From contig OZ007570.1 of the NCBI GenBank assembly GCA_963931925.1, positions 1,787,037-1,851,036 of the forward strand: DNA of 64,000 nucleotides. The letters run 5' to 3'. Made by a program: the position numbers and the translations under genes. The notes below the pieces were generated by a model. The model worked only from the letters and a program-made list of their open reading frames with translations. It ran no database searches and had not been told where the DNA came from. The stretch is from Onchidella celtica. Lineage: Eukaryota; Mollusca; Gastropoda; Systellommatophora; Onchidiidae. Below are positions 13,553 through 25,789 of this stretch, piece after piece. How positions within the stretch are numbered: the stretch's first letter is position 1; every line of letters starts with the position of its first letter.

Positions 13553-14508
13553 TAGGCCGTGGGTCCAAAATCCTAGCTAGTCTCTAAAGTAAAGTTGGTT
13601 ACGCACCCCCTAGGGAAAATCTAGCTATGGTTTTAATATGTTCCCAGTAACCATCTTTGACTAAAAATCAAATGTTGTCATCCGTAACTGTGCACATTAA
13701 TAACTTATTCTTAAAAAATAACAAATGTTTATTGCTTTGTAACATCTGTATTTTAGCATTTTTGTTTTGTTTTACATAATTATATATTTCACAAAATCTC
13801 CACCTTTGAACGCAAAACTGGCAAAAGGCTTTTTTATTAGACCACCTATACTAACCCAATTTTACATGTTCATTTCAAATACGACGGAGGGTGCACGGAA
13901 GTTTTTATTATTTTGATTAGTTTGGTTCATGAATTTATAGAAAATGCATTGTTTCATCGTGCTGCCATTTTCATCCTCCATCTTGCCTCCATTCTGTTAT
14001 AGTATCGTGCAGGTCATAAAAAGTAACCATATCAAGCTTGCTGCGCAGTGTCCTGGCGCGCATGAGTTCTAGATCTAGATCATGCTTCTTAATGAAAACC
14101 CTTGCTAATGAACCTTCTGTAGTGTCTAAAGATGACCACAAACCTAATGATTCTCGAAATTTCATCCAACTTTTCGAAGAAAACTGAATTATATTGTTAT
14201 TTACATCTTTCTTAGTGTGCATACAGCATTCCATCATGGAGGCAGCCATTTTGGATTTCGCGGCGAAAGGCTCAATTCCATTGGTTGATTAGAATAGCAT
14301 TGTTTAAATGGCAGACTCAATTCGCATCATTAATTATTATTTATTGGCACACTTTACATACAAATTGTACAAAAATGTGCAAGACTTGAAATGACAACAT
14401 TGGTTTTTTTGTGAAGGGGAGATGCATAAGAGCTTGCATGCAAAAAATCAGCTTATCCCCTCAGGTGCGTAACGGAATGACAAGCTACAAGTTTGGTCCC
14501 ACGGCCTA
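13553..14508 (-). mobile_element. 956-bp DNA transposon remnant with about 50-bp inverted ends, TA-flanked
   Basis: The left end at 13553 (TAGGCCGTGGGTCCAAA) is repeated inverted at 14492-14508 with one mismatch (TTTGGTCCCACGGCCTA). Further in, GTTACGCACC at 13598-13607 is matched by GGTGCGTAAC at 14464-14473. Patchy matches join the two blocks, giving ends of about 47-56 bp. If the outermost TA on each side is the target duplication, insertion was at TA. The element begins 48 bp after a TGGA array and holds a minus-strand open frame (13971-14249) that looks like decayed coding sequence. I cannot assign the superfamily. Confidence 0.72.
13971..14249 (-). pseudogene. Transposon-derived coding remnant inside the 956-bp element
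   Basis: A 92-residue open frame on the minus strand begins MAASMMECCMHTKKDVNN and contains FSSKSWMKFRESLGLWSSL, then TTEGSLARVF, a charged helix-like stretch, and FYDLHD near the end. The CxxH-like start, the F..KSW core and the conserved-looking TEGSLA block recall, from memory, the N-terminal module of proteins carried by DNA transposons in molluscs and cnidarians. That module usually starts with a zinc-binding cysteine pair and ends near a His/Cys pair. Here the frame stops soon after the LHD, so no catalytic domain is present. It lies wholly inside a TIR-bounded element, which supports a mobile origin. It may be a partial exon of a once autonomous element or a captured fragment. Confidence 0.4.
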
Positions 14509-15674
14509 AGGGGAGGAGAATGGAGAATGGATGGGCACAATTTTGCATTTTTGAATGCAGGCAGTCGGAGGGGTGGACGAACAAAGACGTGATTGAGAGT
14601 AACTGTTTACTTGTCTGATATGATGAATCAAGTCAGTGATAGAGAGAAAGTAAGGAGAGATGGATGGAATCGACAGCACCACGGGTGGCTGCCCGTCAAA
14701 ACAATCTTGGCCGGACACATCCAAACACTGGCCGGATTTTCGGTAGATTTTCTCTTCCCGTCTGTTTTCATCCTTTCTCTTCCTTCTCTCAAGTCTAGCC
14801 CCCCCCCCCCTTTCCTGCTTTATACTTGGCCACTTCATGCAGTTTCACTCGTGTACCTTCTGTGTTCTGTTTATAGTGCCCATCCCCCGCTCCGCCCTCG
14901 CACCCCCCCCACTCCAGTCTCACCTTCTGTTGAACTTGACAAGACAATGAATAACGCGTCTAAATAAACGAGTCTGAATGTTTTGGCGCGTGAGTAACTG
15001 AGTGAGCAATCACAATACTCAAGGGTTCTCAAAGTATCACTTCCGGCTCTTCAAAGGAACTCGACAAATTACTCTTGGTATCGTGTTTGTGAGCGGCCGA
15101 GACTACGGAAATGGAAACAGTTCAGCCCGGGTAAGATTGGCTGAAGGAAAACAATTGGGCTGGGCTACTTGCAACTTTTTCACAACTCCCCTCATGATCA
15201 TGAACACGTGCGCTGCTGGTGACAACACGTTCAACTTGACTCGCGCGATTATTTTCACCCGCAAGTTAGACATGCGAGTGGCGACTAGTCTATCAATATC
15301 ATATTTTGCGACGAACTAGGAACTATGGCAGTAGCGGCGAACAAGTGGCCAACCACCACCAGGGCTTCCTGCGTCAGCCCTACGTCATTTTCGTTGTAGA
15401 CATACTCGGGCCATATGCAGGGCATGACATTGGCCGCTGAATCGTGTCACGCCGACCATGCCAAGAAATTTCTTCGTATTTGTTTCTTCATATGAAACAA
15501 AAACATCTTTCATCCACCAGCGTTTCAACGTGTCTATCTTTATCCGTGGCATTTGTTATTGCTCAGCATTATAGAACACAGTGATAAAAGCGTGTACTGG
15601 ACTCGCCATGCACCACAAGATCTAGCTGGATATTTGCGATTCCAACGTGCACTTTTGACACTTCCGTGTGTTTT
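14509..15674. other. No gene seen
   Basis: Unique DNA with poly-C at 14799-14810. A 105-codon open frame (15002-15319) has no family resemblance or splice context. Confidence 0.5.
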
Positions 15675-17626
15675 GTCCCAGGGTATTACACCCCCGCCCT
15701 GTCCCAGGGTATTACACACCCCGCCCTGTCCCAGGGTATTACACACACCGCCCTGTCCCAGGGTATTACACACCCCCGCCCTGTCCCAGGATATTACACC
15801 CCCGCCCTGTCCCAGGATATTACACACCCCCGCCCTGTCCCAGGGTATTACAAACCCCGCCCTGTCCCAGGGTATTACAGACCCCGCCCTGTCCCAGGGT
15901 ATCACACACACACCGCCATGTCCCAGGGTATTACACACACCGCCCTGTCCCAGGGTATTACACACCCCGCCCTGTCCCAGGGTATTACACACCCCGCCCT
16001 GTCCCAGGGTATTACAGACCCCGCCCTGTCCCAGGGTATTACACCGCCCTGTCCCAGGGTATTACACACCCCGCCCTGTCCCAGGGTATTACACACCCCG
16101 CCCTGTCCCAGGATATTACACACCCCGCCATGTCCCAGGGTATTATACACAACGCCCTGTCCCAGGATATTACACACCCCACCATGTCCCAGGGTATTAC
16201 ACACACCGCCCTGTCCCAGGGTATTACACACACCGCCCTGTCCCAGGATATTACACACACCGCCATGTCCCAGGGTATTACACACCCTGCCATGTCCCAG
16301 GGTATTACACACCCCGCCCTGTCCCAGGATATTACACACACCGCCATGTCCCAGGGTATTACACACCCCGCCCTGTCCCAGGATATTACACACACCGCCA
16401 TGTCCCAGGGTATTACACACCCCGCCCTGTCCCAGGGTATTACACACCCCGCCATGTCCCAGGGTATTACACACCCCGCCATGTCCCAGGGTATTACACA
16501 CCCCGCCATGTCCCAGGGTATTACACACCGCCCTGTCCCAGGGTTTCACACCCCCGCCCTGTCCCAGGGTATTACACACACCGCCCTGTCCCAGAGTATT
16601 ACACCCCCGCCCTGTCCAAGGGTATTACACACCCCGCCCTGTCCCAGGGTATTACACACCCCGCCCTGTCCCAGGGTATTACACAGCCCGCCCTGTCCTA
16701 GGATATTACACACACCGCCATGTCCTAGGATATTACCCACCCCGCCCTGTCCTAGGATTTTACACACCCCGCCCTGTCCTACGATATTACACACCCCGCC
16801 CTGTCCTAGGGTATTACACACCCCGCCCTGTCCTAGGGTATTACACACCCCGCCCTGTCCTAGGGTATTTCACACCCCGCCCTGTCCTAGAGTATTACAC
16901 ACCCCGCCCTGTCCTAGGGTATTACACACCCCGCCCTGTCCTAGGGTATTACACACCCCGCCCTGTCCTACGATATTACACACCCCGCCTGTCCCAGGGT
17001 ATTACACACCCCGCCCTGTCCCAGGGTATTACACACCCCGCCCTGTCCCAGGGTATTACACACCCCGCCCTGTCCCAGGGTATTACACACCCCGCCCTGT
17101 CCCAGGGTATTACAGACCCCGCCCGGTCCCAGGGTATTATACACACCGCCATGTCCCAGGGTATTACACACCCCGCCCTGTCCCAGGGTATTACACACCC
17201 CGCCCTGTCCCAGGGTATTACACACCCCGCCCTGTCCCAGGATATTACATACACCGCCCTGTCCCAGGGTATTACACACACCGCCCTGTCCCAGGGTATT
17301 GCACACCCCCGCCCTGTCCCAGGGTATTACACACACCGCCCTGTCCCACCCAGGGTATTACACACCCCGCCCTGTCCCAGGGTATTACACACCCCGCCCT
17401 GTCCCAGGGTATTGCACACCCCCGCCCTGTCCCAGGGTATTACACACCCCGCCCTGTCCCAGGGTATTACACACCCCGCCCTGTCCTAGGGTATTACACA
17501 CCCAGCCCTGTCCCAGTATATTACACACACCGCCATGTCCCAGGGTATTACACACATCGCCATGCCCCAGGGTATTACACACCGCCCTGCCCCAGGGTAT
17601 TACGCCCCCACCCTGTCCCAGAGTAT
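15675..17626 (+). repeat. 27-bp minisatellite, about 72 copies
   Basis: The unit GTCCCAGGGTATTACACACC plus CCGCCCT repeats over 1.95 kb with units of 25-31 bp. Variants cluster: TCCTAGG units lie together at about 16690-16975, and CCATG units at about 15915-16520. Long open frames run on both strands because the common unit is a multiple of three and lacks stops in several frames. Unit-length changes shift the frame repeatedly, so they are not proteins. Confidence 0.95.
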
Positions 17627-18754
17627 GAGGTCTCCACCGCTCCCTCGCGAGAACTCGCCCCTGGTCGAGGGAAACATTCTATTAAGTCAACTGACAGCCA
17701 GTATTATCACAGACTGCCCCACAGCACATATTTATTCTGGACTGTCCTGAATGGAATGCAAATCTCATTTTCGGCATGTCCGAGCGAGTGACGGGGTTAC
17801 TCCTGGCGACAGAGAGATTCCAGAGCAACAATAATGGAGTGTCATTACCAGTAAATGGCTCAGAAGTCTTGTGATTCGGGGGGGACAAACTCTAGTATTA
17901 TTGGTTGGCTCAGCATGTCAGAACTGGCGGTGTCCAGGGACAGTGGACACACAAGTCATTGACATGAGAGTGGACGGGGGAAGCTCGTACATTCGGGGGG
18001 GGGGGGGGGAAGTCACTTTGATAAACCATTGTGTAGTCCAATTCCCTAGCCCTCACCATTGTACACTTTATATCCAATATAAAACATCTGGAACTATGTC
18101 TACGCACACACACAGTTTTTTGTAATAATATATCGAAATCGTTTCATTCCGTTTAAACAAGGTGTGTGTAATATCACATTATACCACGTCGGAAATATGA
18201 TATTGTGAAGGTGGCAAATGAGTTATGGTGCCGGCTACGCAGCCTGTGAAGCGCTAGGATGTGCAGCCTTTAGCAGATTGGCATAGCACATGGATTTTGG
18301 ATCATTGGATTTTGAATTATTATTACATACACACGGACATCAGCGAGCACAAGAACGTCGACAACAACAACTGCAGCAACATCAAAGCTAAAGAACCGCC
18401 CCCCCCCCCCAAACAGCATCAACAACAACAACAAAAGGGTCGGGTACCTCGAAGATGGAACAAAATTCTGTGTGAAACTGTGGCCAGGGAAATGTTCTCA
18501 GCTCAATTTGAATCACATCGAGTTGACAGCGCCTGTCAGACACTCCGGAAAGGGTTTTAAAGTTTTCGTATCTTTGGCCTGTAGAAATATCAGTAGTGTT
18601 TGGCCTTTAGAAATATCAGTAGTGTTTGGCCTGTAGATGATGCAAATTTGTCGATTCCCCAGACCAAACAAGTACAAAAACAAGATGAATATCTAGCGGC
18701 TTTGATCACGTGATATCCCGATTTTGTACTATAAAATTTGAAGTCTATGTGAAT
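17627..18754. other. No gene seen; small 30-bp repeat
   Basis: A GTTTGGCCTGTAGAAATATC unit repeats two to three times at 18570-18640. Poly-G lies at 17995-18009 and (CAA)n-like DNA near 18355-18440. Confidence 0.55.
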
Positions 18755-19085
18755 TAACTTAATTGCTTTGCCATTTGTGTGTTTAATGGAACAACATCAG
18801 CGCTGACACCATCGAAAGTAAAAAAAAAAAGGTCATTTAAAAATAGGCTCAAAACAGAATTGTTTAGGACTGTTTTCATTGAAACTGAATGATGTCCCTT
18901 TTTGGTCTCAGAGGTTTGAGGATGAGAGTAGATCAAGTGTTTGTTAATGTGTGTGAGTGGGAGCATGATGAATTGATTTCATGTTAATCCTGTTTTTAAT
19001 TTTAGTTCTGTGTCCTAGAGCACAGCATTTTTTATTTTATTTGAGTGCTATACAGGTTAATTATTACATTAAATTACATTAATGA
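18755..19085 (+). pseudogene. 5'-truncated LINE: reverse transcriptase C-terminus and 3' UTR
   Basis: A short frame around 18829-18890 reads SFKNRLKTELFRTVFIETE and then stops. This is the typical last motif of CR1/Jockey-like LINE polyproteins (FK.RLKT.LF). About 180 bases of 3' UTR follow, ending in GTGCTATACAGG and an ATTA/ATTACATT tail. The upstream frame is broken by an A11 run at 18819-18830. Only the extreme C-terminus survives; no catalytic domain is present. Confidence 0.5.
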
Positions 19086-20135
19086 CGTAACGTGCAGTTT
19101 TAAGAAAGGAGAATGTATAAGGAAAATGTTTGCAATGAGGTCTGTGACGTAGCATGCAGGAAAGATATATTTAAGTGTCAATCTGCAGGAGTTGGTTTTT
19201 GCAGTGTTAACCACTCACAGAATCATTATTTTGCTTCGTGTGTGGCCAGATATTTGCTGGTGTTCCCCGATATGGCAGCTGCAGATTCCATACTGAAACT
19301 TGTAGAATCTCTTGGGGGTTGAAGCGGGCACAGAGCCGGTGCAGCGAGAGGGGAGTAAGAGAGAGAGGAAAAATGATCCGGAAATAAAAATAAAAAAAAA
19401 ACAAGAGAGAGAGAGAAGTTAAGGATGGGAGAAGAGAGAAAGTTCCAGAGAGGAGGAAAAGAAAAAAACAAGGCCATTCTCTGAAGGAAAGAAAAAGAAA
19501 AAAGGAATACGAAAAGGAAGAATATGGAGGAAACAGACGAGACGAATGAAACTTTTCTGGGCATTGACCCTTTGTACTCAGGGAAGAAGACAGGTGACCT
19601 GGATCGGCCAAGTCGACATGGGAAGCTCCCCGCGCTTAAAATAATACTACTTTCACTTGACGTTTTTTTTTAGGAGAAGTTCCTTTTGAGGCACACAACC
19701 TTACCGAATGGACTCGGAATCGTAACTCAAGGACGTGAGTTTAGGACTGGCCGCGCGTAAGGAATCTCTGGCGAGAAGGAGGGGGGTAACGAGTTATTCC
19801 TACAGATGAGTGGTGATTACAATTCTTCAGAAAAACGCAACAAAATACACAGCTCCTTTTTACTACGCAAACCTGTCAGAACGAGTCTTGTAAGTCTTTT
19901 AGGATGTCCTTTCTTTTGGGTTTTTGTGCCTCAGAAAGAACTCCTTGTCTGTTTAATGTCAGTTCTGCGAGTTTCATGCCCTGCGGGCACTAGCCGGCTG
20001 TGATGGGCCGACCTTAGGACATTTGAGCTTCAATGACATCCAACCAATTGGCTAGAGGGCGTGGCCAGGTCTCATGGAAACCCACTGCCGTGACCTCACC
20101 AGCCAACTAATTCACCCACCAAAATCTGCTTAAGC

Positions 20136-20299
20136 TGTGTTCTCTTGTGTACGGAAACGGATACGGCAACGGACGCGTCAAAAATCCATCAAGCAATAAA
20201 CAGAAAGAGTGTTTCCGTACACATGAAAACATTCTGTCTATATCACAACGTGAACTGTTTTTGGCTTTTCCGTTTCCGTTTCTGTACAATGAAAACACA
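20136..20299 (-). mobile_element. MITE family with GAAACGGA-type inverted ends, copy next to the BCKDHB exon
   Basis: This is 164 bp with inverted ends: TGTGTTCTCTTGTGTACGG on the left and the inverse of TGTGTTTTCATTGTACAG on the right, followed by ACGGAAACGG-type blocks. An internal segment matches the other copies inverted (CTTTCTGTTTATTGCTTGAT on the minus strand). The element ends 80 bp before the exon acceptor, so it occupies the region where a branch point could be affected. Confidence 0.72.
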
Positions 20300-20379
20300 A
20301 CTTTAGTGGTAAAGCCAGTCGTTGTGAGAATACATTATTATGGGTTAAGACTATTGTTTTTTGTCTTCTGTTGTCCCAG

Positions 20380-20551
20380 GTTGTGATTCCGCGTGGTCCC
20401 ATCCAGGCCAAAGGTTTACTGTTGTCTTGTATACGTGATGACAACCCTTGTCTATTCCTGGAGCCCAAGATTCTGTACAGATCGGCCATCGAGGAGGTTC
20501 CGTCAGGGGACTACACGCTACCCTTATCTAAAGCAGAGGTCATCTTGGAAG
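20380..20551 (+). CDS. BCKDHB: Internal exon of branched-chain 2-oxoacid dehydrogenase E1 subunit beta
   Basis: This exon encodes part of the E1-beta chain of the mitochondrial branched-chain 2-oxoacid dehydrogenase complex. With E1-alpha and thiamine diphosphate, E1 decarboxylates the 2-oxoacids of leucine, isoleucine and valine. The 57 complete codons begin [17 protein letters not shown], continue through [13 protein letters not shown], and end [11 protein letters not shown]. From memory this matches animal BCKDHB almost residue for residue, and differs from the paralogue PDHB, which has a VVVPW-type start and lacks EPKxLYR. The 5' edge follows a pyrimidine-rich tract and CCCAG at 20375-20379, in phase 0. 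The 3' edge is a GGTAAGC donor, with the intron starting at 20552 and the last Gly codon split after one base. The exon is about one seventh of a protein of roughly 390 residues. I read both sides and found no other exon of this gene, so the introns appear long. A MITE ends 80 bp upstream of the exon. Confidence 0.93.
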
Positions 20552-21499
20552 GTAAGCTGGTCACTTCAACCTGGATGTCTGTCAGAATGGTCTTTTCTTC
20601 TCTGTGGGAAGGTTTGGTGTCATTTTGTGAGAGAGCATGATCAGAGAGAGAGGGAGAGAGAGCAAAGAGAGAGAGAAAAAAGGAGAGAGTAGACGGAATG
20701 GGAAGAGGGGAGAAAAAAGGAAAGAAAGAAAAGAGGGTGCTTGAGAGAAAGAAAATGAAAGTAGCGAGAGAAGAAGATGGAAGGAGTGAGGTGGATAGGA
20801 AGAGTCAGAGACAGACAGAGAGACAGACAGAGAGAGCTAAATGGCAGTAGTAGTAATTTTGTTTTTTCTCTTGGCTTTGGGCCACTTTTCGCCTTCCTGT
20901 GATGACTGTAATTGCTGTAGTAGCTTTACATCTACCAACACGTAACATGTCTCTGTGGCTCTGCCGTTCAGATTGAAGCTGTGTTTCATCTGCTCTATTT
21001 TACTCAGTTTAAGGGAGTAATATACTGTATGTTCATGCCATTTGTTGAACACCAAGTTGGTTATGTATTTAAGTCTTTGTGCAGATGGCGAGAAAGACTG
21101 CTCAATTTTTGTATGCATGCGTGCGCGCGTTCTGTATTATTTTCTTTCCATTGCATCAGTCATGCGCGAAATTTCCGATCTTTTTCATATCTTTTTTCTT
21201 TGTGGAATATGTCACACTTTCAGCTAACATGTCTTGTTGAGGCGAATTGTATATAGTATCTTTGGGTATGGCTGATGATATCGCCAAGAAACGTCTACGC
21301 TGGTCTATTTTGTTCGCATGTCCACTTAAGTCCGTGTACTAATAATGAGGTATGAGGAAAATCACTTTAGCAGCACTTGGGGAAGGATGTGGGGAAAACA
21401 TTTGAAAGATGAGCAAAATTTCCGTCATCTTTCAAAAACTGTCAGTCAGCCTGTAGTGTCGAACATAAAAAAAAGGGCCAAACTTGCACCACAGTGAAT

Positions 21500-21640
21500 C
21501 ACATCCGCCACTTTTTTTTTTTTAAATAATAAGTTGGGTAAGAAATGTGTACCATGTATGTGCTCGAAACGCTGTGTGGAACAGAATTTTCCTCATGGGA
21601 TAATAAAGTCATTCTTGTCTTACCTTAGCTTATACTGTCT
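21500..21640 (+). mobile_element. LINE-like 3' tail
   Basis: TTTTCCTCATGGGATAATAAAGTC followed by ATTCTTGTCTTACCTTAGCTT resembles the 3' end of invertebrate LINEs that terminate in AATAAAGT plus a (TCTTG/CTT)n tail. No coding part is seen upstream. A weaker look-alike, CCCCAATAAAGTATTCATCT, lies at 50013-50032. Confidence 0.5.
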
Positions 21641-22413
21641 TTGGTCATTCCTTCTGTCTCATTCCGTCATGCGGGCTGCCAAATTAGTCAGAAAATCAAC
21701 AACCCAGCAAGTGTCCAGCGTTTTGTCCATATAAGGAAAACCACTCAGCGTTACGCACTAGAGGCTCTAGCTGTGAAATTAGGTCACGCAACTTTACGTC
21801 ATTGCGTTTGATGAGTAGCTTTGACGCGCTGCGTACCAGAAATAGTATTGCCTGACAATTCAGTGAGATCGATTTCTGGATGGTCTGGCTGTGACACCTC
21901 GTGAATCGAGAGTTACAAGACTCTAGTCTTCTCTAAAGTTATGATGTCACATTGAGCCTTGTCGTACTGTTGGTCTTATGCCTTGACCAATCTGATTAAA
22001 AGTACTTCGTGACACAATCGATTAAACTAAAGTGGAATTCAGTGACCTACCGATGTAATAGGTAGTGCTAAAGAGTGTCGGAAATAAGTTATTTCTCGGC
22101 CTGTTTAAAAGTGTCAATCTCTGTTCTGTTTCCTATCGTAAGCGCCGTTTTTATGTTTGTTCTATTATGTCAACGTTATGAAGGAAACAGGCATGATTAC
22201 TCCAGTCATTGTCCTAGGGCTGCAGACTGAACAAATGTAGCCACCGCATGGCGTTGTCACACCGTCCTAAGGTAGTACATAAAACCTTCAAAGTGGTTCC
22301 TGTTTCATTATCGCAGAACCGGCTGCAGTTGGCGGTAAATGTGTTAAGTGAAGCATGGATGTGATAGTGATTGTATGTAAATGGTGATCGAGCGAAAAAT
22401 CAGGGTATGCCTC

Positions 22414-22535
22414 TGTCTGTTTGTCCGTCCGTCTGTCTGTCTGTCTGCCTGTCTGTCTGCCTGTCTGTCTGTCTGTCTGTCTGTCTGCCTGTCTGTCTGT
22501 CTGTCTGTCTCTCTGTCTGTCTGTCTGTCTCTCCC
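22414..22535 (+). repeat. (TGTC)n microsatellite
   Basis: CTGT/TGTC units with TGCC interruptions, about 120 bp. Confidence 0.93.
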
Positions 22536-24553
22536 CCACTGTCATATTTATCACCTGGATTGCCCGGGCTAACACCGACACCAGAGATATAGAAAGCTGT
22601 TGTATTGCTTTTGGCTGAACCTTGGTTTATTTGAGAAACTACAAAATGTGATCCTGTTTATTTTGATTGTGTGAACCCAATTAAATCGATGTATACATGT
22701 TTTTAAACTGGCGTTTTAAAGCGCTGCAGACTTTGAACGGCTGCTTGAATTTGTGCTCTGAGTTCTCGTGTTCGGTAGTATAAAAAATAAGAGGCAGAAC
22801 CCAAGTAATCCAACTGACGACACGCTATGTGAAGTCTGTACTGATCGTGCCTCACGGCAGTTAGATCAGTGTTTATGAAATGACCATTTCTGCATTCCAT
22901 CATTGTTTTTGGCTGTGTTTGTTTGTTTGTGAGTTTTTATTTGTTGCTCAGATGTGAAAGTTCATTCTACAAGGTGGCGCCAGGATGCCTTCACACAACT
23001 CAGGTGAGAACCGTCTGTGTTCGGGTTGTGGTGTGAGCTAATCACACCATGTTGGCGAAATATAAGTTTTTGGTAAAAACCTGTGGTCAGTTTCTGAAAC
23101 AGATATTATAGCCATGTCGCCAAGGCAGACATTGTTGTTGCCACTTCGGCTGCCTCAAATTAATACTAACCTTAGCTCTAATCCTATGTCTTAACAACAA
23201 CAACAAACAAACAAACAAACACCACGTGCATCTGAAACCCACTATGGCCACATTGCCCAGATAGTCACACCGTACAATTTATTTTTATTCATGCTATAGA
23301 AAGGTGTGGCCGTCCGTTTCCACAAGACCAAAAGAAAAAAAACTTACAAAAATTTCAGTCTAAAGTTTTGTGTCTGGGACATGGAAAGGTTCGTTAGTGA
23401 ATGTGTGTGTGTGTGGGAGGGGGGGGGGGTTGGGGGGTAGACACGCCCAGACCCTACCAATATTTGTCACAGGTTCGAGCTAGATCTAAACTGCAGATTT
23501 ATGAGACTTTGGAAACAGCTGCTCAGAGCTATGCGGGCGGGCGTCAAAATCCCGCTCTGTTCTATATCTGCAAACATGTTTGTCGTTTTTATGCTACATA
23601 CCAGTGACTTATCGACAGTCTAGTTTAGTCTAGTGTCCTCCCCCGCGCTTCTGTTGTTGCAAGTTTTTTCAAATTAGCTTTTGCCTTGTTGTACATTTTC
23701 TGTTTGGCTGCGCTGATTGTATCAACTTTTAAACTTCAATTAATATGACCCAGACAAGCAAGCATGCAGCAAACGCGGGGTCATCTGTTTAGCCCTTCTC
23801 TCCCCCCCCCCCCTCCAAGAGTGTGTGTGTGTGTGTGTGTGTGTGTTTGTGAGAGAGAGAGAGAAAAGAGAAGAGGAGCGAGGTCAGGCAGACAGATGAG
23901 CAGACAGAAAGACGGTAGCACAGGTTTACTCCGGCAATGCTCGGTACCTTATCTAGTGTTGATGTATTTGCATGTAATTTATTATTCCAATTGTGTTTTG
24001 CATGTCAATTGGAAACTGCGTTTAGACATGGACATTGGAGTGTTAGGGTCTGTGGCAGCAGTTACTTCATAGGGCGGACAATTTGTGTGTCTGTTGGTTC
24101 GTTGGTTTGTTTGTTTTGCTGTGTTTTGTTTCTAAGTCCTGTTATCTCTTAGGTATTTGATTTTTAATTACCACAACTTTGTCTTTTCAAACCATGGAGA
24201 TTGTGTTATGCAGGTATCAAAAAGAACATGTACAGTAACAACAGGGATATAGAGAAGAAGATACGTAGCATGCAACAACCAGAAGGCATTGACCTGTGTT
24301 ATATCTCAATTTTGTGAGCAGTTTTGGTTCTGCATTTAGTATTTGTGATAGGGATAACCAGTTTGTCTCTTCCCGCATGTAGTAAGTTCCTCTGCAGGCA
24401 CAACAAAACAAAACAACACCAACAGTTGTATGTTGCAAAAGCACTTTACATGGACACAGCAATAACGACAACAACAACGACAACATTCATAACAAAACTT
24501 TGCCCTTTAGAGGGAAAAATCCAAATGACAATGAAGTCGTATATTTAGCAGAA

Positions 24554-24584
<31 letters not shown>

Positions 24585-24626
24585 CCATTTTCCTTTTGGC
24601 CACATGTCAAGTTTCCACTAAAACTA

Positions 24627-24817
24627 GGTTTTCATGTGTTGGCTATGGCAACGGATACAGAACCAGCAAAACGTCCTTGAAGTCGTGAAATAGAAAAAAA
24701 TGTTGTCATTTGTTGTGGAACACAGTTTTCATATACCTGGAGACATTCTTTCTGTTTACCACTTGATGGATGTTTGACGTTTCCTTGACCCTTTCCGTTT
24801 CCGTGGACACGAACACC
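24627..24817 (+). mobile_element. MITE of the GAAACGGA family, copy 2
   Basis: It begins GGTTTTCATGTGT, includes CAACGGATACAG, carries the shared core TTCTGTTTACCACTTGATGG, and ends TTTCCGTTTCCGTGGACACG then AACACC, the inverse of the start. Confidence 0.7.
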
Positions 24818-25789
24818 CAGACACCAACAGCCAGCTTTAGCCCTCCTGCCAAGCCGTTTGTTTCTGGGCTTTACTTCCCTCAGTCCTTGATGTCGAGCTG
24901 GCCGGGTGACGTCAGCGGAATGCAGTTGCTGTGTGAGAGATGAATTTGTCCCATTTAATAGTGTTATCAGCCAGGTGTGGTATTTAATATTCCTGGTCCC
25001 CTATTGTCCGGCTAGACTGACCTTGGCGTGACCATCGTGAGTTCCCTGCAGTGTGATTACTATAATCATGTCCTTGACTCGGCTTTGTTGACCCTACGGG
25101 AGACAGCCGTTAATGACATTATTATGGGTCATTGTAGTATGATTATGGTGTCATTAAGGCGAAATGGACGCCGCCAGGTCCTATATTTTGAAATGAAATT
25201 GCACGCTGATGGGTCAACTGGATATATCATGTGATTATATCTGTTTGTGTCATTGGCAAAAAAACAAGTAATGGGGATATCGTGCAGCCGTGCAGAAAAT
25301 GAACTGGGGGAAAAAACCAGCAGCGGGCTGTTATTTAATCTCTGCAGAGATTGGGTGTTTAAAAAATGGAAAGAAAGAAAGGAAGGAAAAAAATGTGGTG
25401 GCACGAAATGTAAGGTTGGTTGGCACAGAACTTGGAAAACAATTTGGGTTGCCGGGATTTGCCGGTGGATGCCGCAGAATGGACACATCATGGCGATTTG
25501 AATGTCGCGAATAGGCTTCGCCAACTTTACCAAAAAATTCCCAAATTCTGTGACCTTAACCTTGCTCTTAAGTGAGACAAACACTGCATTTCGTACTAGT
25601 CAGTTGATATGAGTAGTCTGAGCTTTACTCATGGCCAGTTGTTTGCCTCAGCTTCTCCACTCACCACTCTATTTGATGGCTGACCTACATTCAACTAGCT
25701 GAGCTTTTCCCAAAATCTTGTTTTCTCCTATTCGAAGAAAACACTCTTTAGCGAGTATGCGAAACGGCAGACTCCAGTTCTGGAGCCAC

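Larger units (their letters stand above)
20552..25789 (+). other. Probable BCKDHB intron, proximal part
   Basis: After the exon donor there is a GA-rich stretch (20641-20835), the LINE tail, a (TGTC)n array, poly-G at 23408-23418, (GT)n/(GA)n at 23820-23865, (CAA)n at 24549-24583 and one MITE. No exon was recognised. Confidence 0.5.

Noticed and set aside
13038-13580. His-Pro-Ser-Ile and Trp-Met-Asp-Gly repeat frames
   Set aside because: They are translations of the (TGGA)n microsatellite.
15668-17791. A 707-codon open frame and its partners on both strands
   Set aside because: It is generated entirely by the 27-bp minisatellite. Unit-length changes rotate the frame, and there is no non-repeat coding flank.
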